Shown piece by piece: positions 25,646 to 33,974 of a DNA stretch of 64,000 nucleotides (the first letter of the stretch is position 1; every line of letters starts with the position of its first letter). Below the pieces are notes generated by a model, which was not told the DNA's origin, did no database searches, and saw nothing but the letters and a program-made list of their open reading frames with translations. The position numbers and the translations under genes are program-made. This DNA comes from Myxococcus sp. CA023 (GTDB taxonomy: Bacteria; Myxococcota; Myxococcia; Myxococcales; Myxococcaceae), in NCBI RefSeq assembly GCF_010998615.1, contig NZ_JAAEAH010000020.1, positions 40,968-104,967 on the forward strand, in the 5' to 3' direction.

Positions 25646-26941
25646 ATGAGTGATTCATCGACGGAGGCTCCCTCCCCAGGCGGCGCGCGCATCCGGGGCC
25701 TGGAGCAGGTGGACCGGTTGTCGGTGCCGCTGCCCCACGGCACCGAGGTGACGACGCGCGTGGAGCGCCTGGCCTCGGGAGGCCGCCGCATTCCGCAGGG
25801 CGTCGTGGGCCGTGTGGTCCGCGCGCACGACGGCGGCTTCGACGTGCAGATTGTCGGCGTGGGGGAGGTGTGGTTCGCGCGGGACGAGCTGGTGCCCCGG
25901 CGCCCGGGGCAGGTGCAGTTCGCCCAGCGCCGCGAGGCGGCCTGGAGCGCGCTGACGCCGTGTGTGGTGCTGGAGACGCGCGTGGGCAGCCATGCATGGG
26001 GGCTTGCCGACGAGCGCTCGGACGTGGATGTGCGCGGCGTGTTCGCCTTGCCGCTCCCCTGGCGGTTCGGACTGGTCGACGCGCCCAGGGATTTGGTGAG
26101 CGCGGATGGCAGCACCACGTACTGGGAGGTCCACAAGGCGGTGGAGCAGGCGCTCCGCGCGGACCCGAACACGCTGGAGACGCTCTTCGTGCCGGGCGCG
26201 AAGGCGTTGGACCCGGTGGGCGAGTGGCTCCTGGAGGAACGCGACGCCTTCGTGTCCAAGGCCCTGTTCGGCAGCTTCGGGCGTTATGCCATGAGCCAGC
26301 TCGACAAGCTCACGCGCAGCCAGCGACTGGCGGAGCATCGGGACTTGCTGCTCGAATGGCTGTGCGAGGAGCCCGCGCCGGACCTGGACGAGGTGGCGCG
26401 CCGGCTGTCGGCCGTGTCGCCCCGCGAGGCGCCGTCGGCGCAGGACGCGCTGCTGGCGGCGAAGACGTACGTGAAGCAGCTCTACCGCTCGCTCTGGGAC
26501 CAGGGGCTGTTGGCGGCCAATGACTTCAAGGCGCTCACCGCCTATGCGCGAAGCGGCGGTCAGCGGCCTCCCTCCGCGCGCGAGCTGCGCCCGAAGAACG
26601 CCTACAACCTGCTGCGGCTGGTGGCCACGGCGACGGGGTGGCTGCGCGAGGGCGTGCCCGTCTTCGAGGCCTCTGGCGCACTGAAGGCGCGGCTGCTGGA
26701 CATCAAGGCGGGCCGCGTGCCGCTGGAGGACGTGCTGCGGGACGCGGAGGCCCTTGCGCCGGACCTGGAGGCCGCGCACCGGGAGAGCTGTCTGCCGGAG
26801 CATCCGGACTACGAACGCGCGGACCGGTTGCTGCGGCGTGTGGGCGAGGAGTTGGCGCGGCGCTGGGTGCTGAAGGAGCCCGGGCCGCTGGGACGTGACG
26901 CGCCGGAGGCCCCGGCCATGGCGTGGAGGGATTCGGAATGA
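25646..26941 (+). CDS. RlaP/YcgL-type nucleotidyltransferase
   Basis: Protein of 431 residues. After an N-terminal segment of about 100 residues that looks like a small beta-barrel comes a polymerase-beta-fold nucleotidyltransferase of the YcgL/RlaP group. The active-site signature is GSHAWGLADERSDVDVRGVF near residue 113, with the D-x-D metal ligands. The helical C-terminal half (SQLDKLTRSQRLAEHRDLL, RPKNAYNLLRLV) matches the family. RlaP proteins are linked to RNA repair by gene neighbourhood. Its stop overlaps the start of a second, shorter family member (ATGA), implying a coupled pair acting together. Confidence 0.85.
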   Translation: MSDSSTEAPSPGGARIRGLEQVDRLSVPLPHGTEVTTRVERLASGGRRIPQGVVGRVVRAHDGGFDVQIVGVGEVWFARDELVPRRPGQVQFAQRREAAWSALTPCVVLETRVGSHAWGLADERSDVDVRGVFALPLPWRFGLVDAPRDLVSADGSTTYWEVHKAVEQALRADPNTLETLFVPGAKALDPVGEWLLEERDAFVSKALFGSFGRYAMSQLDKLTRSQRLAEHRDLLLEWLCEEPAPDLDEVARRLSAVSPREAPSAQDALLAAKTYVKQLYRSLWDQGLLAANDFKALTAYARSGGQRPPSARELRPKNAYNLLRLVATATGWLREGVPVFEASGALKARLLDIKAGRVPLEDVLRDAEALAPDLEAAHRESCLPEHPDYERADRLLRRVGEELARRWVLKEPGPLGRDAPEAPAMAWRDSE

Positions 26942-27726
26942 AGGGCACCTTGACGGAACATCAACGCGCGATGGCGGACCGGGTGCTGGACGAGGAGTCC
27001 CGGCACCGCTCGCATCTGGTCGTCTCCCTGTCCGGAGCGCACGCCTATGGCTTCCCCTCGCCGGACAGCGACCTGGACCTGAAGTCCATCCACGTCGCGC
27101 ATACCGCGGCGTTGCTGACGCTGCAGCCCGTGCACGTCCCCACGGAGCGACTGGAGGTGCTGGAGGGCGTGGAGGTGGACTACTCGTCCAACGAACTGCT
27201 GCCGGTGCTCCAGGGCATCCTGCAAGGCAATGGGAACTACCTGGAGCGGGTGCTGGGGGCCATCCCCCTGCGCGTGTCTCCGGAGCTGGAGTCGCTGCGT
27301 CCGCTGGTGCGCGCGGTGCTGTCGCGCAAGATGTACCGGCACTACAACGGCTTTGCCCAGGGACAGCTGCGCGAGTGGGAGAAGAGCGGTTTCCGTTCGG
27401 CGAAGCGGCTGCTCTACGTGCTGCGCACCACGTTGACGGGGACCCATGCGCTGCGGACCGGCGTGGTGGAGACGGACGTCACGGAGCTGCTGTCGCAGTA
27501 TGGCTTCGCGGATGCCCATGCCCTGGTGGAGCAGAAGCTGAGTGGGGAGAAGAGCGAGCTTCCGGAGGCCCTGAGCGAGCGGTGGCGCGGCGAGGTGTCG
27601 CGCGCGTTCGAGGTGCTCGAAGCCGCGCGGGCGGATTCGGTGCTACCCGAGTCGCCACCCGACGAGGCCGTGGCCGCGCTGGAGGCGTGGATGCTGGACC
27701 TGCGGCGGAGGCGCTTCGACGGATAG
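26938..27726 (+). CDS. second RlaP/YcgL-type nucleotidyltransferase
   Basis: Protein of 262 residues, the minimal form of the same family as its upstream neighbour: SLSGAHAYGFPSPDSDLDLK gives the G-S/A-x-A-x-G signature and D-x-D metal ligands, and later RKMYRHYNGFAQGQLREW and SAKRLLYVLRT are the family helices. ATG 26938 overlaps the preceding stop by 4 bp, so translation is coupled. The two enzymes share no long identical stretch and are therefore old paralogues, possibly acting as a heterodimer. RNA end repair is the likely area of function; the actual substrate is unknown. Confidence 0.85.
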   Translation: MKGTLTEHQRAMADRVLDEESRHRSHLVVSLSGAHAYGFPSPDSDLDLKSIHVAHTAALLTLQPVHVPTERLEVLEGVEVDYSSNELLPVLQGILQGNGNYLERVLGAIPLRVSPELESLRPLVRAVLSRKMYRHYNGFAQGQLREWEKSGFRSAKRLLYVLRTTLTGTHALRTGVVETDVTELLSQYGFADAHALVEQKLSGEKSELPEALSERWRGEVSRAFEVLEAARADSVLPESPPDEAVAALEAWMLDLRRRRFDG

Positions 27727-27734
27727 CCGCTGGT

Positions 27735-28901
27735 TCAGGGGGCCAGCGCCGCCTGGATGAGGGGCTGCACCTCCGTGGAGAGGCGCATCGCGAAGCTGAC
27801 GACGCCCGCGCCCGGGTCATCCCGCTGTAGGTGCATCCCGAGGACGGCGTAGTAGCCCGCGTCCCGGTCCACCCAGGGCGTCCATCCGAACGCCCCTGGC
27901 GAGCTGATGACGGCGCAGCCCTGCGCGGGCGTGGGGCACTCCAGCCACGCCGTCAGGCCATAGCGGAGGTCCAGGCCCATGTCCGCCGCTGGCGAATTGC
28001 CGACGACGACGTCAGGGAAGGGCTCGACGGCTTGCGCGTCGAACAGCTCCGGCGTGCCGATGACACCGCCGGCATGCGTACCTCGGTGGAAGACGAGCGC
28101 CAGCAGGGGCGCATACTCATTCATGGACGCGCGCAGCCCGCCCGCCACCAGGGGATTGGTGGTGCCCAGCGGGTGATTGGGCGCGGTGAAGTAGGTGACG
28201 CCTGATGGCAAGCCCAGCGGTTGGGCCAGCGTCTCGGTGAAGAGGGCGTTCCACGTCTTGCCCGTGCTCACCTCCGCCATGCGCGCGGCGACTTGCAAGT
28301 GGGTGCTGCCGTAGTCGAAGCGCGCCCCGGGAGCCGCGACCTGTGCGGTCTGGCCGATGCTGGCGACACAGTCCGCCAGGGTGATGCCGGATTGGAACGT
28401 GCAGAGGTGCGAGGGCTGCAGTCCCGACGTGAAGGAGAGCAGGTGTCGCAGGGTGATTCCCGCCTTGTTCCCCGTCCAGCCGAGCACCTGGCCCGTGGTG
28501 GAGTCCAACGAGAGACGGCCCTGGCGGATGAGCTCGAAGAGAAGGGTGCCGGACACCAGCTTCGACGCGGAGGCCACGGCCACCCGCCGGTCCGGCTCGA
28601 AGTCCCCGACGATGTGCTCGTACACCTTCCGGTCCTGCGCGTCGTACACCGCGAGGCCCAGTCCCGGGACGGAGGCACCCGCCTCGGTGACGCGTGCCTC
28701 CAGCACGGCGGTCACGGTGGCCCACGGCGAGCCGGCGTCCGGCTCCGGGGTTCCGGCATCGCCAGGAGGGATCCCCGCGTCGGGCTGGGGAACTCCCGCG
28801 TCCGGGGCGGGTGGGGACGCTCCACCATCCGGGGTGGGCGCGTCCGATTCACCACAGGCAGCCAGGACGACTCCAAGGACGACCAGCAGGGCTCGCGACA
28901 T
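27735..28901 (-). CDS. beta-lactamase-like serine hydrolase lipoprotein
   Basis: Lipoprotein of 388 residues. The signal MSRALLVVLGVVLAAC ends in a lipobox, followed by a Pro/Asp/Ala/Gly linker with repeated PDAG units (VPQPDAGIPPGDAG). The hydrolase domain is of the class C beta-lactamase/DD-peptidase fold: catalytic SASKLVSG (SxxK), Tyr motif FDYGSTHLQ, and HAGG in place of KTG. Such proteins act on D-peptides or esters outside the cell; beta-lactam resistance should not be assumed. Start ATG 28901 gives the signal peptide. The small MJ1316-domain gene lies 34 bp upstream on the same strand. Confidence 0.85.
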   Translation of the reverse strand: MSRALLVVLGVVLAACGESDAPTPDGGASPPAPDAGVPQPDAGIPPGDAGTPEPDAGSPWATVTAVLEARVTEAGASVPGLGLAVYDAQDRKVYEHIVGDFEPDRRVAVASASKLVSGTLLFELIRQGRLSLDSTTGQVLGWTGNKAGITLRHLLSFTSGLQPSHLCTFQSGITLADCVASIGQTAQVAAPGARFDYGSTHLQVAARMAEVSTGKTWNALFTETLAQPLGLPSGVTYFTAPNHPLGTTNPLVAGGLRASMNEYAPLLALVFHRGTHAGGVIGTPELFDAQAVEPFPDVVVGNSPAADMGLDLRYGLTAWLECPTPAQGCAVISSPGAFGWTPWVDRDAGYYAVLGMHLQRDDPGAGVVSFAMRLSTEVQPLIQAALAP

Positions 28902-28935
28902 GCTCGTGATTCTTGCCTCCGTACCCCTCAACCCG

Positions 28936-29193
28936 CTACCCGGGCGGAGGTTGCGGCGAATTCAGCAGGTCCAAGCGCTGCTCGCGGTCCCAGACCACCT
29001 GGTGGCCCCGCTTGAAGTACCAGACGCGGTGCCAGGGAATCTCGCCGTCCGGAACGAAGGCCGCGAACGGCATCTCCTCGCGCGTCTCTCCATGGGCGTC
29101 GTAGCCGATGGTGAACTCACGGGGGTCGAACCGCGGGTCCCACTGGATGCGGTGGTAGACCTCGCGACTGGTCGTGAAGCGTTCGTCGGACAT
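28936..29193 (-). CDS. MJ1316/DUF504 domain protein
   Basis: Protein of 85 residues that is essentially one MJ1316 (DUF504) domain: YHRIQWDPRFDPREFTIGYD, then EIPWHRVWYFKRGHQVVWDR, both diagnostic. The domain has been proposed to recognise RNA ends carrying cyclic phosphate and occurs in RNA repair contexts. ATG 29193 gives the complete domain. It sits 34 bp upstream of the serine-hydrolase gene and about 1.2 kb from the two RlaP-type nucleotidyltransferases, which adds weight to an RNA-repair association, although the intervening hydrolase does not fit that picture. Confidence 0.87.
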   Translation of the reverse strand: MSDERFTTSREVYHRIQWDPRFDPREFTIGYDAHGETREEMPFAAFVPDGEIPWHRVWYFKRGHQVVWDREQRLDLLNSPQPPPG

Positions 29194-29300
29194 GGCGGAC
29201 TCGCGGGAAGCGGGGAGGGGAGACGCGCATGCCCTCATGACATGGAGGCATGGCGCGCCGCACCCGACGCCCCACCGCGGGGCCGCCTGACGTGTCGTCC

Positions 29301-30671
29301 CTAGGACGGATTCACACCCGCCACCAGGTAGAAGCGGAACTCGCCCGAGTTGACGCTGTAGGCCGCGTCCACGCCCACCAGGGGCAGCACGATGTTGCGC
29401 AGGTACAGCCGCAGGCCGGCGCCCACGCCCTGGGCCACCGTGGCGTTCCCCAGCCCGTCTTCCGTGTCCGGTAGGTAGCTGCGCACCACGCGCCCATTGA
29501 CGTCCCGCAACTCCCGGTCCCCGGGCAGCTTGCGCCACATCATCATCCCCGTGTCGGAGAAGGCGACGCCGCGGAAGGACAGCGGGTTCACCGTGAAGAG
29601 GGGGAAGTGGTACTCGGCGGTGAAGGACAGGCGCGTGTCGCCCCGGAACTGACGGTAGACGAAGCCGCGCAGTGAATTGCCGCCCATCACGAACTCCTGA
29701 TGGAACGGCAGGTCCACCCCCGCCACGGCCTCGCCGCGCAGCACCAGGTTGTGTTCACCCACCAGCCGCAGGCCATGGCGGTACAGCAGTCCGAAGCGCT
29801 CGTAGCGGAAGTCACTGCCGACGCCGGGATTGGAGAGCTCGTAGGAAGCCTCCAGGTTGAGGCCCTCCATCACCGCGTGCAGGTTCTGCCGCGTGTCGAT
29901 GCCCACCATCAGCCGCAGGGACGCATCCTGCTGCGACGGGCCCAGGGAGAACGCGGGCGTCGTCACCTCCTCGGAGGTGTCGGGGGACTTCGCGTCGATG
30001 GACATCAGCCGGTACTTGGCCGCCGCGCGTACGCGCTCGAACAGCAGGAAGCCCAGCTCTCCGGCGATGGACGCGGAGTTCATCCGCGTCCGTCGCACCA
30101 CCTCTGGGCGCCGCTGGCCGGAGCCAGCCTGGTACTCGTCTACCCGGTCGCTGCGAAGCTGGCCTTCCAGGCTGAAGCGGAGCTGGGGCAGCCCGAAGAG
30201 GTTCGGGTCCAGGAAGCCCGCGAAGATACCGCTCTCCGCCGTGCTCACCTGGGCCGCGGTCGCGAACTTCTTGCTGCGGCCCCAGAGGTTGTTCTCCGCG
30301 TACAGCACGCCGCCGCCGACGTTGTCGGATTGCAGCACGAAGGTGGGCGCCACCACCCAGGATGCCTTGTCCTCCACCTCCAGAATCAGCCGCACCCGGC
30401 CCGGCCCGGAAGGCTCGTAGCTGACCTTCACCTCCTGGAAGAGGCCCGTGGCCACCAGCCGCCGCTCGACCTTGGCCAGGTCCTCGAGCGTGAGCGGGTC
30501 TCCTTCCCCCACACGCGCATAGGCGCGCACCGTGTCCGGCAGGGTCTTCTCCGGGCCGCGGACCGCCACTTCCTCGACGACCGGGTCTGACTCCGTGATT
30601 TGCGCCGGTGCCTGGGACGCCAGGAGGCTCAGCCCCAGCGCCGCGCATCGAACCCACACGCGTCTGCTCAT
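29301..30671 (-). CDS. Omp85/BamA-like outer-membrane barrel with one POTRA domain
   Basis: Outer-membrane protein of 456 residues. A signal peptide (VWVRCAALGLSLLASQAPAQ) is followed by one POTRA-like domain (EVAVRGPEKTLPDTVRAYA, KVERRLVATGLFQEVKVSYE) and a 16-strand-type barrel with the conserved Omp85 motif VMGGNSLRGFVYRQFRG near residue 345. BamA itself has five POTRA domains, so this is a specialised short member (surface antigen/TamA-like), perhaps for secretion or assembly of a particular client. Starts ATG 30671 and GTG 30674 are equivalent. No obvious passenger gene is adjacent. Confidence 0.87.
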   Translation of the reverse strand: MSRRVWVRCAALGLSLLASQAPAQITESDPVVEEVAVRGPEKTLPDTVRAYARVGEGDPLTLEDLAKVERRLVATGLFQEVKVSYEPSGPGRVRLILEVEDKASWVVAPTFVLQSDNVGGGVLYAENNLWGRSKKFATAAQVSTAESGIFAGFLDPNLFGLPQLRFSLEGQLRSDRVDEYQAGSGQRRPEVVRRTRMNSASIAGELGFLLFERVRAAAKYRLMSIDAKSPDTSEEVTTPAFSLGPSQQDASLRLMVGIDTRQNLHAVMEGLNLEASYELSNPGVGSDFRYERFGLLYRHGLRLVGEHNLVLRGEAVAGVDLPFHQEFVMGGNSLRGFVYRQFRGDTRLSFTAEYHFPLFTVNPLSFRGVAFSDTGMMMWRKLPGDRELRDVNGRVVRSYLPDTEDGLGNATVAQGVGAGLRLYLRNIVLPLVGVDAAYSVNSGEFRFYLVAGVNPS

Positions 30672-30787
30672 CACTCGTTGCACGTCCGTGAAAGGGGCTG
30701 CCGGCCGCGCCCGCCATGCGCAATCTACCTCCAGTTTCGTCCCGGGAGGTGCTCCTCGCGCCGTGCGCGTCTGCTATGCCAGGGCGC

Positions 30788-31519
30788 ATGTTCTCCTTCA
30801 TCCGCCAGTTCCGGCGTCGGCGACTGCTTCGCCGCCCCTTTCCGGAGGCATGGCTGGGCTACCTCGACGCGCGCGTGCCCTTCTTCCGCACCCTCTCCCC
30901 GGAGCTGCGGCAGCCCTTCCTGGACAAGCTCAAGGTGTTCGCGTGGGAGAAGGAGTTCATTGGCGCCGGCGGCCTGGAGGTCACCGACGAGATTCGCGTG
31001 GTGATATCCGCCACCGCGGTGCAGCTCGTGTTGCACCTGGGCCTGTCGTATTACGACCGGCTGCGGGAGGTCATCGTCTATCCCAGCGCCTTCCGAATCC
31101 CGGACCGCACGGGCGGGGTGCTGGGCGAGGCGAAGAACTGGGGCTCCGTCATCCTCTCGTGGGAGTCGGTGCTCGCGGGGCTGCGCAACCCGGACGATGG
31201 TCACGACACCGCCACGCATGAGTTCGCCCACGTGTTGGACCGGGCCGACGGCGCCTTCGATGGCACGCCCAACCTGCGCGCGTATTCGCATTACCGGGCA
31301 TGGAGCGCGGTGATGAGCGAGCACTTCCACAAACTTCGGCAGGGCCAGCGCCGGGAACGGCAGGTGCTGGATGACTACGGTGGGCTCAACGAGGCCGAGT
31401 TCTTCGCGGTGGCCACCGAATCGTTTTTCGAGAAACCCCGGCAAATGCAGGAGAAGACGCCGGAGCTCTATGAGGAGCTGAAGCGCTTCTACGGGTGGGA
31501 TCCCGCGACTGGCACCTGA
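30788..31519 (+). CDS. MtfA-like zinc metallopeptidase (M90)
   Basis: Cytosolic peptidase of 243 residues, the length of MtfA. The zinc site is THEFAHVLDRADG (HExxH) near residue 144, with later ESFFEKP supplying the third ligand region; RFYGWDP at the C terminus is a family signature. E. coli MtfA binds the Mlc repressor and tunes glucose PTS expression; a PTS link is not implied here. ATG 30788 gives MFSFIRQFRRRRLLRRPFP, the usual start. It stands alone between the Omp85-like gene (divergent) and coaA. Confidence 0.88.
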   Translation: MFSFIRQFRRRRLLRRPFPEAWLGYLDARVPFFRTLSPELRQPFLDKLKVFAWEKEFIGAGGLEVTDEIRVVISATAVQLVLHLGLSYYDRLREVIVYPSAFRIPDRTGGVLGEAKNWGSVILSWESVLAGLRNPDDGHDTATHEFAHVLDRADGAFDGTPNLRAYSHYRAWSAVMSEHFHKLRQGQRRERQVLDDYGGLNEAEFFAVATESFFEKPRQMQEKTPELYEELKRFYGWDPATGT

Positions 31520-31588
31520 ACGTCCGAGCGTGAACGTCTCGGCTGTGCTACGCGGCGGCTTGGATGTTCATCTCCTGGAGTGGAATCC

Positions 31589-32542
31589 ATGGCCTCAGCC
31601 ACCAGTCCGTCCCCATCCATGTTCATCGACCTGGAACGGGAGGCCTGGCGGGCGCTGCGTGCCGCCACGCCTCTGCCGCTGGAGTCCGAGGAGATTGATG
31701 GACTGCGGGGCCTGGGAGAGCACCTCGACCTGGACGAGGTGGTGGATGTCTACCTGCCCTTGTCCAGGTTGCTGAACCTGCAGGTGGCCGCGGCGCAGCG
31801 GCTGTGGGCGGAGCAGCAAGCCTTCCTGGGAGGTTCGGCGCAGAAGGTGCCGTACATCATCGCCATCGCCGGGAGCGTGGCGGTGGGGAAGAGCACGACG
31901 GCGCGCATCCTCCAAGCGCTGCTGAAGCGGTGGCCGGACCACCCGCGCGTGGAGTTGGTGACGACGGACGGGTTCCTCTTCCCCAACGACGTCCTCACCG
32001 AGCGCGACTTGATGAAGCGCAAGGGCTTCCCGGAGAGCTACGACCGGCGCGCCCTGGTGCGCTTCCTGGCGGAACTGAAGGCCGGACGCGCGGAGGTGAC
32101 GGCGCCGGTGTATTCGCACCTCGTCTACGACGTGGTGCCCGGTGATGCGCAGGTCGTCCGCCAGCCCGACATCCTCATCCTGGAAGGGCTCAACGTCCTC
32201 CAGGCCGGGGCACAGGAGGGGAAGCAGATGCCGGCGACGTTCCTCTCCGACTTCTTCGACTTCTCCATCTACGTGGACGCGCACGAGCACGACATCCGCC
32301 GCTGGTACGTAAACCGTTTCCTCAAGCTCCAGCAGACGGCGTTCCGCGACGAGCGCAGCTACTTCCGCCGCTTCTCCGAGCTGAACCACGAGCAGGCGAT
32401 TCAGCTCGCCGAGTCAGTGTGGGGCGAAATCAACGGGCCCAACCTGGCCCAGAACATCGCGCCCACCCGTTCGCGCGCGCGCCTCATCCTCCTCAAGGGC
32501 CCCGACCACAAGGTGAAGCGGGTGAGGCTGCGCAAGCTGTAG
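31589..32542 (+). CDS. coaA: pantothenate kinase, type I
   Basis: Phosphorylates pantothenate in the first committed step of coenzyme A synthesis; 317 residues as usual. The P-loop is [17 protein letters not shown], then [37 protein letters not shown] and LEGLNVLQ, all CoaA signatures; KRVRLRKL closes the protein. GGAG precedes ATG 31589; GTG 31580 is in frame. Activity is likely feedback-inhibited by CoA as in other type I enzymes. It converges with the aldehyde dehydrogenase gene 7 bp away. Confidence 0.95.
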   Translation: MASATSPSPSMFIDLEREAWRALRAATPLPLESEEIDGLRGLGEHLDLDEVVDVYLPLSRLLNLQVAAAQRLWAEQQAFLGGSAQKVPYIIAIAGSVAVGKSTTARILQALLKRWPDHPRVELVTTDGFLFPNDVLTERDLMKRKGFPESYDRRALVRFLAELKAGRAEVTAPVYSHLVYDVVPGDAQVVRQPDILILEGLNVLQAGAQEGKQMPATFLSDFFDFSIYVDAHEHDIRRWYVNRFLKLQQTAFRDERSYFRRFSELNHEQAIQLAESVWGEINGPNLAQNIAPTRSRARLILLKGPDHKVKRVRLRKL

Positions 32543-32549
32543 CCGCGCG

Positions 32550-33941
32550 TCAGAAGCGCAGGCGGTAGTGGAGCGCCTTGGGCCGCGTCAGGGCGTCAAA
32601 GCCCAGCGCGCTCAGCGTCACGCCGCGTCCGGAGTCCTTCACGCCGCTCCAGGGCAGCGCGGGGTCCAGCGCGTCACAGCGGTTCATGTAGACGGTGCCC
32701 GCTTCCAGTTGCCGCGCCAGCCGGTCCGCGCGCTCCCGGTCGGACGTCCACACGCTCGCGGTGAGGCCCAGCCGCGAGGCATTCATCAGCGCCAGGGCCT
32801 CCTCGTCCGAGTCCACCAGCGCGATGGGCAGCAGCGGTCCGAAGGACTCTTCACGCATCAGCCGCGCCTGGGGGCTCACGTCGCGGAGCAGGGTGGGCTC
32901 GAAGAACCGGCCCCGTCCTTCCACTTGTGCCGCGCGGCCACCCGTGACGAGCCGTGCGCCCAGGCTCGTGGCATCCTGGACGAAGGACTGCAACTCGGCG
33001 GGGTGCCAGGGCTGGGCGATGGGGCCCATCGTCGTCTGCTCGGACTCCGGGTCGCCCAGCACGTAGGCGCGCACGAGTGGCTCCGCGGCGGCGATGAAGC
33101 GCTCGTACAGCGAGCGGTGCACGTACACCCGCTCCACGGCGCAGCAGCTCTGCCCCGCGTTGTACATGGCACCGTCGACGATGTTCTCCACCGTCTTGTC
33201 GAAGTCACAGTCCGGCGCGACGTAGGCCGGGTCGTTGCCTCCCAGCTCCAGGCCCATGTGGAGGAATCGCTCTCGCGCGGCCGTCTGCATCTTGTGGCCG
33301 CCGAGCACCGAGCCCGTGAAGAGGACGTGGTCCACACGCGCGTCACCGACGAGCTGCTCCGTCCCTGGGTAGTCCAGGAAGATGGCCTGCACCGCGCCGT
33401 CGGGCGCGCCTGCTTCGGCGAAGGCGCGCGCGAAGTGGCCACCGCACAGGGGCGTGCGCGGCGAGTGCTTCACGATGACCGCGTTGCCCGCGAGCACGGC
33501 GGGCGCGATGGCATTCACCGCGGTGAGGAGTGGGTAGTTCCAGGCGGGCAGGTCCAACACCACGCCCAGCGGCTCCTTCGCGATTCTCCGCTCGAAGCCG
33601 TCCTTGGGTGGCAGGACGATGTCCGCGAGGGATTCCTCGGCGATGGCGGCCATGTGGCGCAGGCGTCCCGCCATGCCGGCCACCTCACTCCTGGCCTGGG
33701 ACAGCGGCTTGCCCATCTGCCGGGTGATGTCTCGTGCGATGGCATCGGCGTTCCTCTCCATCGCCTCGCACGCGCGCAGCACCCGCTTCACGCGCTCCGC
33801 CACGCTCAGGGCGCGCAGCGCGCGCGACGCGGCGCGGGCTCGCTCCAGCACGGCGTCCAGCTTCGCGGGCGACGTGGGCTCGACCGAAGCGGCGACGTCG
33901 CCGGTGAAGGGATTGTCGACGATGTGAGTGCACTGGCTCAT
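32550..33941 (-). CDS. NAD(P)-dependent aldehyde dehydrogenase
   Basis: ALDH-superfamily enzyme of 463 residues that oxidises aldehydes to acids. Cofactor and active-site motifs are present: LDLPAWNYPLLT, NAVIVKHSP, VLFTGSVLGGHK, catalytic Glu in LELGGNDPAYV and catalytic Cys in NAGQSCCAVERVYV. The composition (succinate-semialdehyde-like, MSQCTHIVDNPFTG start) suits small or semialdehyde substrates, but the substrate is not certain. ATG 33941 is the only good start. It is 33 bp from the next gene upstream, same strand. Confidence 0.92.
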   Translation of the reverse strand: MSQCTHIVDNPFTGDVAASVEPTSPAKLDAVLERARAASRALRALSVAERVKRVLRACEAMERNADAIARDITRQMGKPLSQARSEVAGMAGRLRHMAAIAEESLADIVLPPKDGFERRIAKEPLGVVLDLPAWNYPLLTAVNAIAPAVLAGNAVIVKHSPRTPLCGGHFARAFAEAGAPDGAVQAIFLDYPGTEQLVGDARVDHVLFTGSVLGGHKMQTAARERFLHMGLELGGNDPAYVAPDCDFDKTVENIVDGAMYNAGQSCCAVERVYVHRSLYERFIAAAEPLVRAYVLGDPESEQTTMGPIAQPWHPAELQSFVQDATSLGARLVTGGRAAQVEGRGRFFEPTLLRDVSPQARLMREESFGPLLPIALVDSDEEALALMNASRLGLTASVWTSDRERADRLARQLEAGTVYMNRCDALDPALPWSGVKDSGRGVTLSALGFDALTRPKALHYRLRF

Positions 33942-33974
33942 GGCCTCGCAGGAAAGCCATGGACGAGAATTGCG

